Source of the DNA: Owenia fusiformis
Taxonomy: Eukaryota; Annelida; Polychaeta; Sabellida; Oweniidae
Direction: 5' to 3'
DNA length: 64,000 nucleotides
Assembly: GCA_903813345.2 (NCBI GenBank)
Contig: CAIIXF020000007.1
Coordinates: forward strand, 37,534,759 to 37,598,758
The notes under the pieces were generated by a model. That model worked only from the letters and a program-made list of their open reading frames with translations, did no database searches and was not told where the DNA came from. Numbering within the stretch: the stretch's first letter is position 1; each line of letters begins with the position of its first letter. Made by a program: the position numbers and the translations under genes. Positions 23,946 to 35,600 of this stretch are shown here, piece after piece.

Positions 23946-24935
23946 GTAAGTTATGTTAGTGGTATATATTTTAACTTCCAAAGCTTTTCCGTATTCATGT
24001 ACCTTGCATGATTAAAAGAAATGGAAAAATGCAAGAAATGAAAAAATTCAAAGATGGGCAGTTTTGTTTAGCACACCCTGTAGTTCAATCACAAACTTCG
24101 TGTATGAATTATATGAGTAATGTATGACAAGAGTCCTTATTAATTCATGCCGAAAATAACCTCGTGAGAAATGAGCAGTTGTTTTACTTAGGATCATGGT
24201 ATAATTGTTACACAATGCACGAACATGTTGACTTTCATCTCGTGTGTCAAGTACTTCTTCAAAGGAAGTATGAAGCGTTATGGCATAAATGTCTCTGCTT
24301 ATATCTCTATCGATCGATTCGTTTGAAATGTTAGTCTTTGATGTTTTTACACGTATCTGGTCGGTGTCGAATCTGTCGCTGAAGCTAAATTATGTCCGAG
24401 TTTTCAGCTCAAATTACTTTCGGATGTATATCTGGTTTTACTTAGAGAATCCAAAGTTGATATTGCCTTTTATTGTGGAAACAAATGGTTAAATTCCCTC
24501 TGACCACGGACATGCGAGCAACAACGAGTGTTGCCGAGCTAAGTACAATGGGGTCAAAGCTTTTTTGTTTTGTTTCCATTAAAATTTCTCTTGGGCAATG
24601 CCATTGATGTCAAAGCCTGCTAAATTTGGAGATGAGGTTTTATTTTAAAAACGCAAAATCAAACAAATGATAAAAGAGTTGTTTCGCAACTCCTCAAACT
24701 CAAACTCCTCGCAACTCCTTAAACTCATTTACATATTGAGGTACTCTTAAAAAGATTTGCTTGAATAAAATTTTCTTCGCCTCGTGATCATCGGTTGCCT
24801 AGAACGTTTTACAAAATAATTCCTCGTTAAATATATTTTGAACTTGGATGATCTTTGCAATGATATATAACAATCATTTCTGAAACACCTGCGCTGAATT
24901 TATGAGTTTCAAGAAGTGATGTATATGTTTTTATT
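23946..24935. other. Intergenic, nothing recognised
   Basis: Contains the mirror mariner-type terminus 'CACACCCTGTAG' near 24,074. No coding blocks, tandem repeats or RNA-like structures otherwise. Confidence 0.4.
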
Positions 24936-25222
24936 ATATCACTATCTATCTAGCTAGCGACAGTATGATTGGTCAAAGCCGGGTCACATGTCGTGGGATA
25001 TCTGGCGATATTCAATGGCAATGCTAATCAGATAAGACAACCGTGAGATATCTAGCGATATCCCACGCTCCCGGGAATTTTCAAAGAATTTGTTTTCGTT
25101 CAGTGTAAATAATTTACTTCAGTTTAAGTCAAAATGGCAGACGAACCGAGTAGATTCGTAAAAATATCTGAAGCCTTAATGACTTAATAATATTAGGGAT
25201 GTTTAGCTAGACAGTGATATAA
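24936..25222. mobile_element. Foldback/MITE element with 'TTATATCACT...TAGCTA' ends
   Basis: 'TTATATCACTATCTATCTAG' at the left is mirrored by 'CTAGACAGTGATATAA' at the right, with an AT-rich noncoding interior. The interior holds further inverted pieces around 'GGGATATCTGGCGATAT' and 'ATATCTAGCGATATCCC'. It abuts the large hairpin at 25,229. Confidence 0.65.
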
Positions 25223-25228
25223 TAAAAC

Positions 25229-25362
25229 AAATATTTCACTCTATTTTCGGTGAATACCTGTAGCACTTTCACAAGGTGATATTCCACTTGCCCTTCGGGC
25301 TTCGTGGAATATCACTTGTGAAAGATGTACAGGTATTCACCTCAATAGAGTGAAATTTTTGT
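25229..25362. repeat. Long near-perfect hairpin, ~60-bp arms
   Basis: From 'AAATATTTCACTCTATTTTC' to the mirror 'AATAGAGTGAAATTTTTG', the two halves pair almost throughout. Inner arms include 'GGTGATATTCCAC' and 'GTGGAATATCACTTG', and the turn is near 25,294 in 'CTTGCCCTTCGGGCTTCG'. It may be the second half of the adjoining foldback element. I see no coding role. Confidence 0.8.
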
Positions 25363-25590
25363 TCAATATTCCATTCTGTAGTTCTTCGCAAGAGTCGAGT
25401 CAAGCTCGATGACATTGCCGAGCATAAGGTAACAATTCTAGAGTCAATTGTCCGGGTAAGAAAATAATCCATTCACCCTATCCATCCATTATCTCATTAT
25501 AACAACTTGATAATCCTAAATGTAGTAATTGAGTAATGCAGGGCAGACACGCATCATCTCCAACCGGAGGCAAATGATTGATGGGATAAG

Positions 25591-25795
25591 TACACTCCCC
25601 TGCGTACGTTTGGCAACTGGGAGGTTTTATTGAATTGGAAACTAAAGACTGTTAATATTTTAATCTTAATTTGGTGGCTTATTAAAATTGTTCGGAAATT
25701 GATGACTGATGATTTTAAATCACCGGACATTAACAGGCTGTGATTCGTGATCGAGAAGTGGATATCCGTTTGCCGAACTCATGAGGGGCAGTGTA
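25591..25795. mobile_element. MITE of the 'TACACTCCCC' family, 205 bp
   Basis: Left end 'TACACTCCCCTGCGTACGTT' then 'tggcaac'; right end 'TGCCGAACTCATGAGGGGCAGTGTA'. The termini correspond to those of the long element at 3,701-5,658, with TA at both edges. The interior also has family text ('gttcggaaattgatga'). Confidence 0.75.
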
Positions 25796-26483
25796 AGTCC
25801 TGTTTAAAGTTAAAGGTTAGCCATATCCTCTTAAATCTACGAGGGGTAGACAAAATTGAAAACAATATGAACAATGGGCTTCCCAAACCAATGACCCAAT
25901 CGTATGAGTAAGAGGTTTTCTAAAATTGAAACAATTTTTTCCTCGCTAGATCTTATTCTCTAATAACGTAGAAATTATGTTTAATCTAGACCCTTCAGGA
26001 CATTTTTGCATATTTCATTCAGTTATAGAATCAATTATTACATTTTAACACTCTTCAATCCCATTTTCAGTATTACAAGATAATTCGTACAGTTCAAGTT
26101 ATAATGTATAAAATCATAAATACCTGGAATGCCTATAGGCAATGAGAGTAGATAATATTATATACCCGAGAAATAAAGGAAATGAAACACTGATGATAAA
26201 ATCAAATGAAATATAAAATAGATCAAGGCACATTGCATTCATTTGAATCATTTTTATTATTCTCTTTAAGCTATATTAGAGTGTTTTAATATTATAATGT
26301 GGCGTTATGATTCAATACAAGTCACACAAAGATCTAATCCTGTTAAAACGTATCTATTTATTAATTATTTCGACATTTTAGATCAAAGGCGCAATTTCCG
26401 AAATAATACAATTATTGAAACAAAATTATGTATGCTTTGATTAATACTTAAAAGGTGGATCACTAGACTTATTGAGGGGATTG

Positions 26484-26718
26484 TACACTCCCTTTCATCG
26501 GTTTGGCAATTTGAACACCAATTTTGGTTAACTTACGAAAGGCCGTTTAAGTTTAGCGTTTAAAACACATCATAAAAAGTCAAGTTATACATTGCTGAAA
26601 AAGTCAAGTCATACATTGCTGAACTTTTGTCGTTAAAGGGCACATTAAGATTTAGACCTTGACAGGCTTTGACACGTTATCCAATACTTCTGATTTCAAA
26701 ACTTATTGAGGGGGTGTA
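26484..26718. mobile_element. MITE of the 'TACACTCCCC' family, ~235 bp
   Basis: Left 'TACACTCCCTTTCATCGGTTTGGCAA', right 'ACTTATTGAGGGGGTGTA', with the family interior between. Immediately left, a further right-type terminus ('acttattgaggggattgta', 26,467-26,485) suggests a second, truncated copy butted against it. A 25-bp interior stretch ('aaaaagtcaagt.atacattgctgaa') is duplicated in tandem. Confidence 0.65.
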
Positions 26719-29700
26719 TCTACAGCTTATAGAGTGAATCTACTTTCTACGCAGATAGCTTTTTATCAGGTGACATTTCTAGACAGATCTCTAGACATAT
26801 CTAAACTTAGCCTACAGATTAGTTCTTTTAATAAAACGATACAAAATGTCAGGTTTCACAGGAATATTTCAAATGCATGTTTAGCATAAAGATTTGTAGC
26901 AAAATAAGCGGTTGGGGATACATTATTTTTGTTTTCACAAAAAGAGGAGAAAATACGACAATATTTAGTTTTTTTACATAATTACCTTTTTTGCGCATCA
27001 CCGTCGTTTGTAACATTTTTTACTAACTACTATCTGAAGAGAAAACGTCGTCGATTTGAGGATTTAATCGATAGTAAACGGTGTATTTCCGTAACTAATT
27101 AAAGTGATGTGGGATAACTTTCTCATTTTAGAAAAATCATTTTGCATCATCAATTTAATAAAATATATTTCATACTTGCCGCTACGACACTGAACGGTCA
27201 TCATCATTTATATTCCATGAAAAGATTCAAACAGGAACTTTACCATAACCGCCACACGGAATACTGAATTTAATATTTTTAAGTATGTTAAGCATTCACT
27301 ATAGAAATGGTGCTAAACGTTTTATTTCTTTGCTTTGTCTTAAATAAGAAAGTATATAGCTAGCAACGTGTATCTATTTCGTCGTTGCTAGGCGACTATA
27401 GCTTTTTATATGTCATAGTTCTTTCTTATCGCCCTGGTAATATCACATGAATAAATGTGTGTTTAAAGTGTTAATTGTTACACATTTCCGTTAACCTCGG
27501 CCCTATTTAACGTCCATCAATTTGAACTAAATATATGTCACATACGTTATTGCTCCAGCCGTGTAATTACCAGAGGAATTTTTCATTGACAATTTTTCTA
27601 ATCAAATTGTCTGATGATCGATATATATTTCAGCGACATCAAATACAATCAGAATTATATCCGACGGCTTCATCTATATTTATCCATGTGCTAACGTTTA
27701 TGATGATAATGTTTCCGAGTTTACTTTTCATGTTACAAAAGGTATTTTCTTTCTTTTGGACATCCGCATCGATCTGTCATTCTTGTAAGAGTTGAATATT
27801 GTTTCCATTTTGTCTGTTCAACTTGAATGCTGATTGAGACCCCCCCCCCCCCCATCAAGCAAAGCGCAGGACCAAGAATACTAGTCTGGCAAAAGAGAAA
27901 TTCTATTTTAGGCCTAGTAATACTTAGATAGTCAAAGTTTCATCCTTAAAAGTATGTATAATCACTTTCTCCTGCAGTATACTTTCTACACGTTACTATA
28001 TTACACTACATTATTCTTCATTGCACTACATTGAACAACACTACACTACAAGTTTTGCGATTCACAAACTTCACAAACTTTGCGATTTAGAGATATCACG
28101 TTTTCTGTGGAGGTATGCTCTCGACGAAATTGTCAAAAAATGTTGAAAATACAATCTTCTGAAATTGGGATTTCTGTCTTAGCCATTATTTGAATGTTTT
28201 TGTCAAAGTTGATGAACTGGGTCGCTTATTCGGGAAATTAAAAAAAAGTCAGGCTTTCTAATTAGCATTTTTCATTTAATTTTGTGTTAGAGCATGCCTC
28301 CGCAGAAAATGAGATATCTTCCAATTCCCAAGTTGTTGATGCTATACAAGCATATCAATCTTTCTTCCATTGAACATTCTATCATGAAAAATCATGACGA
28401 TTCCTAATTTCTTGAGAAACGTATTCCAAAATTAGTGCATGACATTTTTGTGTCACTCTGTATGACATCATTAGTGAATGCATGAGTGCATGTATGTATC
28501 TCATATATATTTTTATTATAACACATAAAATAATGTTAGGGGGAATATATGTCATGTACCTTTTTTGCAAGTTTTGAATTTCAAAGTGGCGGTTTATATT
28601 TAAAGGCATGTAGATTAGAATGAGATTATTTTATTTGGATCGTTAACATTTTATTTGTTACATTTAGCAACAGATATGCCAACGTTTGATTTTGAATAGA
28701 TTGTCAGTTTCCAATTTAATTCTCTGAAAACGTCATTCCTATCTCATAACAGTTCTGCTTTCATTTGAATCTATATTAGTTATTATAAAGAGGTTGGTAG
28801 AAATACAGTTTCCGGTATTAGTTCTGTTAAGAAGAACATCTGTAATGCTGTCACATTTCGGTGTTAAAGATCTTTACCGACACAGATAGATTTCTCATCA
28901 CTGTTATACCTATATTAAAAAACGTAGGATATATGTATTAAATCACAAGGCTACCCAGGGGTATCGTCACAGCGGCAGAAAGAAAAGTAAATCAGATCGC
29001 AAAAATATAGGTCTTTGATGATTAAAACTTACCTTTTTCAAGCTGTGCTATTTTCCAATCTCTCATTTATGAAATACCAATTTCCTAACTCTCACAGCAT
29101 CGTTCATTCCAGGTTCTTGGTAATACAATTGTGTATATGGTGGTATAATATGTACCTCGTACACAAAAACGTTTGTTCAAGCACGCCGTATTTGATCATG
29201 ATGTTCGCAAATATACCGGAACAATTTTAAAACCCTATGCAATGTTCTTAATAGTTAATATCAATTTTTATTATTCAATTCAGATATGCCATATTTGATG
29301 TTCGCAAATATACCGGAACAATCCCAAATCTGTTATAATGTTCTTATAGGTCCATTTCTGTGATTGAAAACGTTTTGAAGTATCCCACGAGACGCTATGT
29401 CAATTTACCGACTTATATTGCCCGACTAACATACTTTTGAAGGGTCGGGAATAGCGCAAAATTACAATTAAACCGTCCTACGATTAATACTACAGAAAAA
29501 CACTTCACATAAGTATGGAAGCATGAAAAATAAATTCATCATTGTTATGGTCATAAATATTTGTTTTTAATTTCCAACTGATTTAATATATCATCCTTAC
29601 CTTCATAAAGGCCTTATCATGGTCAGATGCTGTTTTGTAATACTCCCTAGTGTAATTTGCCAACAATAGCGTTTTTCATTAGGTGTCTTTCTGATGAGTA

Positions 29701-30485
29701 ATGTACACAATGAAAAACGATTGAAACGTCGATTAAACTATAACAGTCAATGATTTCTCAACGATTGTTTCCTGGATGTGTCTATGTTTAAATTATGAGC
29801 GCTTCTTTTTTAGTTTGAATTGTTTCACGAAGTCCTTGTTTTTCGTTTTTGATATACCGTGACTTATTTTTGATAAAGTCACACCCAGCTAGGTTCAGAG
29901 CCAGAGTTAAGACTACGGAGATTATCATGGAAGAACATGTCGAAATTATTAATTAGTCCATTGACAGATTTTTACCTGTATTGCAATTACAGTCTCAAAT
30001 CTGTTTGCTTACGTTTTAAAATATTAATTTCGCTAGAGAGACTATTTGTTCTGCTGCCGGCCGTTGCTTCGATGTTCGCTGGTAACGAAGAGCTGGTTTC
30101 GAGAGTAAGCAAGGCTTTACATAAATCTGTCCCTGGGATTTACAACGTGCAAATGTTCTTATCTAAGAGTGCTTTTAACTTGTTTCAGATAGCGAATGAT
30201 TGGGAAATCACTCCATTCTAATTCACCGGCATCCGCGCCACACATAAGGTTTGCGATTTAAGCCAGAACCAACAATTAGAACCGAGAAATTACTTAATGG
30301 ATATTTACCAATGTTTGGCCTTGGCTACATCATCTTTAAAATGAGAAATATTTATCTTAACTTTTTCCCCCGTGGCAATTTGTCATAGATGTTTTGGGTA
30401 TAACTATCAAAATAGTTGCCCAATCGATACTGAACACTTTTATGATGGCATGTTTGTTGAAGATGAATAACAATTTCGTGATATG
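26719..30485. other. Intergenic, no gene accepted
   Basis: Contains a C-run near 27,840 and a small duplicated 'gatgttcgcaaatataccggaacaat' block at about 29,199 and 29,297. An open frame of 94 codons on the plus strand (29,937-30,221) lacks recognisable domains, so I leave it uncalled. Confidence 0.4.
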
Positions 30486-30520
30486 TACAGGGTGACCTTA
30501 AAAACGCAACCTTTCAAATG
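30486..30520 (+). mobile_element. Solo Tc1/mariner-type terminus
   Basis: 'GTACAGGGTGACCTTAAAAACG' has the 'TACAGGGTG' start of the mariner-like ends in this window. No matching opposite end is found nearby. The nearest mirror, 'GGGTCACCCTGTAC', is at about 40,094-40,107 and is too far to pair with confidence. Confidence 0.35.
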
Positions 30521-32932
30521 TGTAGTACTTTCATTGACATTAACCAATGCGACCAATCTCAGTGTTAAAGCGAATTATCTGATCGAATTTATATATGGGT
30601 GAAAACCCGTTAGTCTTCATAATTCCAAAATGGAACCCAAAGAATGCAACACTTAAATACAAAGATGACAAGTCTTCAGGGAGCAGGGCATGGTGCAGCA
30701 AATGGTGCAGCAAAACCAAGAGCATTTAATGGCATAGGCTTCAAAGTTGAATGTAATGTAACGAATGTCATATTGCCAAAATAGAATAGATACTAAAAAT
30801 AGATGTTTCTGTATTTGACAGCCCAGAATTTAAAAGGAATAATTGCCCTTTTGGGCAGTCCCGTTTTTTGATTCGCCCTTTACATTTTCCTTGAATGTTC
30901 GTAGAATTGAATTTTTATCGGATGATTCATGTACATCTACATGGGCGTTTTGATGTGCAGACAGAATAGCTATATATTGTTCATGTTATCGAGAGCTTTC
31001 GTTATAGCCTTTTTTCATTATCAATTTTAAATATGTGTCATGGTTCGTTTTTTGTTGACTCGCATGCCCAAATCTCTTGAGTTTTAGACAATTTTTTTCT
31101 TCAAGAAATCCTAAGCATTATTCCTTGCACCAACGGAATTGCATTTGTATTTGATTACACTTAGAACGGAAAGCAATTCAGTAATTTATCAATTGTATAA
31201 TTATTTGATATCGTGTCTTCGTTCTTCTTTGTTCAACATTGACTCAGACCTTTGATCTGTAATAAAACTACAGAGCTAATGATACCTACTTATTATTCCA
31301 ATCGAATGGGCTGTGTGATAGCATTTCTCTTATTTATTATAATATTAATTCATTATTTTTCTTAAATACACTTTACATTTTATGAGCATTACACTTGTAA
31401 GTTTACATATGACCTGATGAACATTTTCAAAAAGTAATTTCAAAAAGTTTTCTAGAACTATTGCTATCCCCGATTCATTGATGGTTTTTATTTACATGAT
31501 TCAAAAGTTTTTTAATTCAATCTCTATGGTTTTGACCATTTTTCTTCAACTGATGAAATGCTTACTCTATTGATATATACTCTAAAGAATAACGAATGTC
31601 TGAGAACTCCAGTTACAAACCTGTATTAATTCATTAAGTTCTCAAATTATATAATACTTCATCCTCGCTTCCGCTTCATCTTATTTGACCTTGACTGAAG
31701 ATATCGCGTTCTTTTAATCTTTATTTGACCTTGACTGAAAATATCGCGTTCTCCTAATCTCCGTTTGACCTTGACTGAAACCTAGTAATTACATCGGATG
31801 AGAAACTAACTTATATCTCACCTTTTCGCTTGATCAATATTTTTATCGGAGAAAATGAGACAGCATGATCTTCTATAAAATCACCGTGCTATTAATCCAG
31901 GCTTATTATTCCGAGCGAACGTGTTTAAAGACAGTTCTTAATGGATGTAATGTAATTGTATTGTTCCATTTTAAAATTACACCGTATCTATAAGGCTAGG
32001 TGTCAGTTTGAAAGATACAAAAGTGCAATTTCACTGTCAAATGCACAATGTTGCAAAAATATAATGTAGGAGAAATATCGAGGTCACTTTAAGACCCGTC
32101 AAGAAATTATTCTGCTAATTAATAAACAAAAATATTATTTTAACAGAACAAAATATATATTTACAATACTTATACTCAGATGAGAGTAGGTAGTTACCAG
32201 TTTCGCCCCCAGGTGGCTGATTCGGGGGAAATAACAAGGCAGTGTATTACAAAATTCCCTTTAACTTGAATATTCATCAGTTTTAGTGGTTCACTTTTCA
32301 TATTACCCTTATGTCCCTGATAGTTATACAAATTATAATATGTCCAGTAAAAGAAAATATTATCTGCCCAATAAAACACTAGAAAATATATTTCACTTTT
32401 AGTGAATTTACAACATGGAGTCTATGGGGAATCTTTCCGACCTAAAAGTCACATTTTTTAAAGAAAATTAAATTTTCATAGTTGATAAACTCTTTTCAAA
32501 ACCACATTTCTAGATTTAATTTTACATGCTGATTCCAAATATGACATCAGTTTGACTGAATTTTGATTTTTAATGACCTAAATGAAGATTATTTCTACTC
32601 GCATCTTGGATATTGTACTGTACAAAAATAACAAATTTTCTTCTGTTAAAAGAATTGTTCAAAATAAGGCAAATTGTTGGAAAATGTGTTTCATAATATT
32701 CAACATACTTATATTCTATTAATAAATGTAGCAAAGGAAATCCAAATCAACACCTTTTAGCAATGTGCGCTAATTAAGCTACAAAGTACCATCGATTTTG
32801 CAAAATAGCTTTTATTGCATTTTCACTTAGAGCAACCTTTGTGAACATGGGACTTGAGGACTTGAGGAAAGCGACAACAATTAAGATTGATTTTAGTGAA
32901 AAAAGGATTTCTGTTAAAAATACATTTCAATT
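30521..32932. other. Intergenic, otherwise empty
   Basis: Apart from the 40-bp repeat at 31,684 this stretch is AT-rich, with no coding block, RNA signature or mobile element that I can recognise. Confidence 0.4.
31684..31795 (+). repeat. 40-bp tandem repeat, ~2.6 units
   Basis: 'TTTGACCTTGACTGAA' recurs at 31,684, 31,724 and 31,764, exactly 40 bp apart. The intervening 'atatcgcgttct..taatct' is conserved between units 1 and 2. Confidence 0.8.
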
Positions 32933-33109
32933 AAAGCCTTGATCACATTTCCTCTACGGCGGGCGTGTGGTGACCGTAGCTTCGCAAAATATAGAAAATC
33001 GACACCTACTGGTTATCCCTATATTTTATGCTGCATATAATTTCTCTTGATTTTGGAAGGCTACGGCCGCCGTACGGTTACCGTAGATTAGATGTGAGCG
33101 AGGCATTAA
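32933..33109. mobile_element. Palindromic MITE related to 10,925-11,070
   Basis: 'TAAAGCCTTGATCACATTTC' and the mirrored 'GATGTGAGCGAGGCATTA' form the ends. Inner inverted stretches 'ACGGCGGGCG..GTGACCGTAG' and 'CTACGGCCGCCGTACGGTTACC' are partly mutual mirrors. No coding capacity. Confidence 0.65.
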
Positions 33110-33603
33110 GATTGAGCTTTCTGCTGCTGTGTAATTGTGCAAGATAAGTCAGTATGGTCACCGTGTAGATAAGTAATTTATAAAAAACATCATGGTAGTC
33201 TGACGGCATTCATGTATCATTTCTTAACACTATTGATGGTAACTTCCGTGTTGTGATTGATTGCCTTGATATCTTAAGGGACTCAACAAAAGAGACGAGA
33301 ACCCGGTGACCTGTACCTTTTATTAAGTTTATTTTCGCTAACTGTCTTTTGTAATCGTATTTCCAAGTCTGGGTTTCAAGCGTACGAAGGATATTTACAA
33401 GATAAGTCAATTATGTGTTTCATCCCCGTCGTGAACCGTTGGTGTATACGGGCTACGGGGTGTTCGCTTGGCCGTCCCTTTGTCCGTTCGTTCGTCTATA
33501 TATTCCTCTTTTCTACAGTCAGAATTTTAACATGTGCAAAAATGGACATTGTAGTGATGTAAATGCAAAGTAGGCTATGGACCAAATTTCACAAATTGTA
33601 AAA

Positions 33604-33805
33604 GTACACTCCATTTTATAAGTTTAGAAACCAGTAATTGTCATTGAATAGCATATCAAAGTCTCAATGTCTAAATCTTAATTCCGTCCCTTTATTACAA
33701 AAGTTCTAAATTGTATAACACATCGTGAAACCGCCGAATTAGCTTAAGGGATTCAAAAGGGGGATTCAGGATTACAAACTTTTTGAGGGATGGGGGAAGG
33801 GGGGG
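33604..33805. mobile_element. Decayed MITE of the 'TACACTCC' family
   Basis: Left 'TACACTCCATTTTATAAGTTTAG'; right 'acaaactttttgagggatggggg', a decayed version of the family's 'AACTTATGGAGGGGAGTGTA' end. It is preceded by 'gtccgttcgttcgtctata' (33,478-33,496), a C/G-rich tract like the GGAC repeats ending the 56.7-kb dispersed repeat. Confidence 0.5.
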
Positions 33806-35402
33806 GGTCTTATCGGAATAATTAAAATGCATTAAAAGTGTATCTGATTCTATATATCAATGCTAATTCGACAGAAAATAGATAGAAAACGATAATTTAT
33901 ACAAGATGATCCGTGATACGATATTCGAATCAAACAGGCCGAATATTGCAATATTTCGATATAAAGTAGAATCCATGTTATGCAATATGTTCGTATTTTT
34001 AGTTTATCCTTAAGCTTTTGTTGTTTGAATTCATGTTGAGATTACGATTCACCAAACACACTTTTGGAAAGGCATAGGTGTAAGAATGTTATACTTAGTA
34101 ACAAATATGTTCGAAAACTGATTTTCTTATCGAAGATAGACCAATGACATGGATGTTTCTATTTGTGCCTGACATTGACCTTAAGTCTTTAATAATATAC
34201 TACATAGATTAACGCAATCGCTTTAACATCTCCTAAATTTGGTTATTTATGGGAAAATGTTGCGTTTGACTGCTTAATTTTTCCGATAAGGGAAGGTAGT
34301 AACACTTGAAAGAGGCTATACTTCAGGTACCTTTCTTCCGGAGTCAATGGGATTACCACATACAGAATGTTCGCTACTTTACTTATGCCAAAGATTGCTT
34401 CAATGGCGTTGAAAGAAGAGAAATATGGCTTGTAGCATTTCTTGCTTTTTCTGCTGCACTTTGCTATTCGTTAGTACAATCTATGCATTTATTCATTAAT
34501 CTTTACACGTTGAGGTGTTGGTAAATGTTCTTATTTGAGCTTAAAACAATCACCTCGTAACTAATCAAACGCTACAAATAGTCTTGTCGATTCCGTGATG
34601 GCTTTTTCAGCCTGTAATAGATTGGACGCATACATCAAAATACTTATCGACTCAAGTCTAGAAGTGAATCCAAACGGACAATAGAGGATTGTGAAACAAT
34701 CATTTCTTGTAATGAAAGAATGTTTGGAATTTTCCCGTCGTGATTTTGCAGTATATCAATCGACAATGTCGAAGTATTTCCAAATCCTTCAATAACAAAG
34801 ACCCGTAAACTTTGTTGACACGCAATTGCGATGTCTCCAAATTTTCGATAATGAGACAATGTTCTTTTAGGGGTGATGACCGTAAGCTTTAAGCAAACAA
34901 GTATTTAAAGTTGTTTTTCACCACACCTGTCACCGGATAAACGATGCTTCCATTTACGAGCTGGCTTGTTCGAAAAGGCCCTTTTGATCTAATTCGGCTT
35001 TCTTTTATTGCAGCTTATACTATAATATTGAAATCGAATAAAATAATTGCAAAAATAATAGAAGTTCTTGAACATCCTTGTATGTTCAACTTCTTTCACC
35101 TTTTAACAATTGCTTAGACATGATGTCGAATTGCAAATAAGAAATATTTGAGTTTTGAGTTTTGAATATCTCTCAAAATATGTTTATGTTCATGTTGCGG
35201 CTCCATTTCCTATTTTTCAAACAGTTCAACGCAATTTAAAGATATAACATTCACGATGTTAAAATGTTCACAAGTTTTCCTAACAAGCAAATTAAGAGTG
35301 AAATATCAATTGTGAGCTTAACATTTCGAAATTGTACAAGGTGTTCACGTTCTTTTTGTTGCGTAAATGTCCTCATGTTTAAAAATGAACAAATAAGGGT
35401 CT
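33806..35402. other. Intergenic, nothing recognised
   Basis: No credible coding exon. The short open frames around 34,306-34,524 and 34,644-34,859 have no splice or domain support. Confidence 0.4.
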
Positions 35403-35600
35403 AATTTCCCTTCATTTACCACCATACATACCATAATTTCCCTTCATTTACCACCATACATACCACAATTTCCCTTCATTTACCACCATTAGTACCATAA
35501 TTTCCCTCCATTTACCACCATAATTACAATATTTTTCCTTCATTTTCCACCATAAGTACCATAATTTCCCTTTATTGACCACCAAAAGTACTATCATTTT
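35403..35600 (+). repeat. 32-bp minisatellite, about six units
   Basis: 'AATTTCCCTTCATTTACCAC' plus 'CATAcaTACCAT' recurs at 35,403, 35,435, 35,467 and 35,499, then in degenerate form to 35,600. The minus strand is open across it only because stop codons happen to be absent. Confidence 0.85.

Noticed and set aside
29937-30221. 94-codon plus-strand open frame with a somewhat protein-like second half.
   Set aside because: No recognisable domain, and no neighbouring exon could be linked in phase. Left uncalled.
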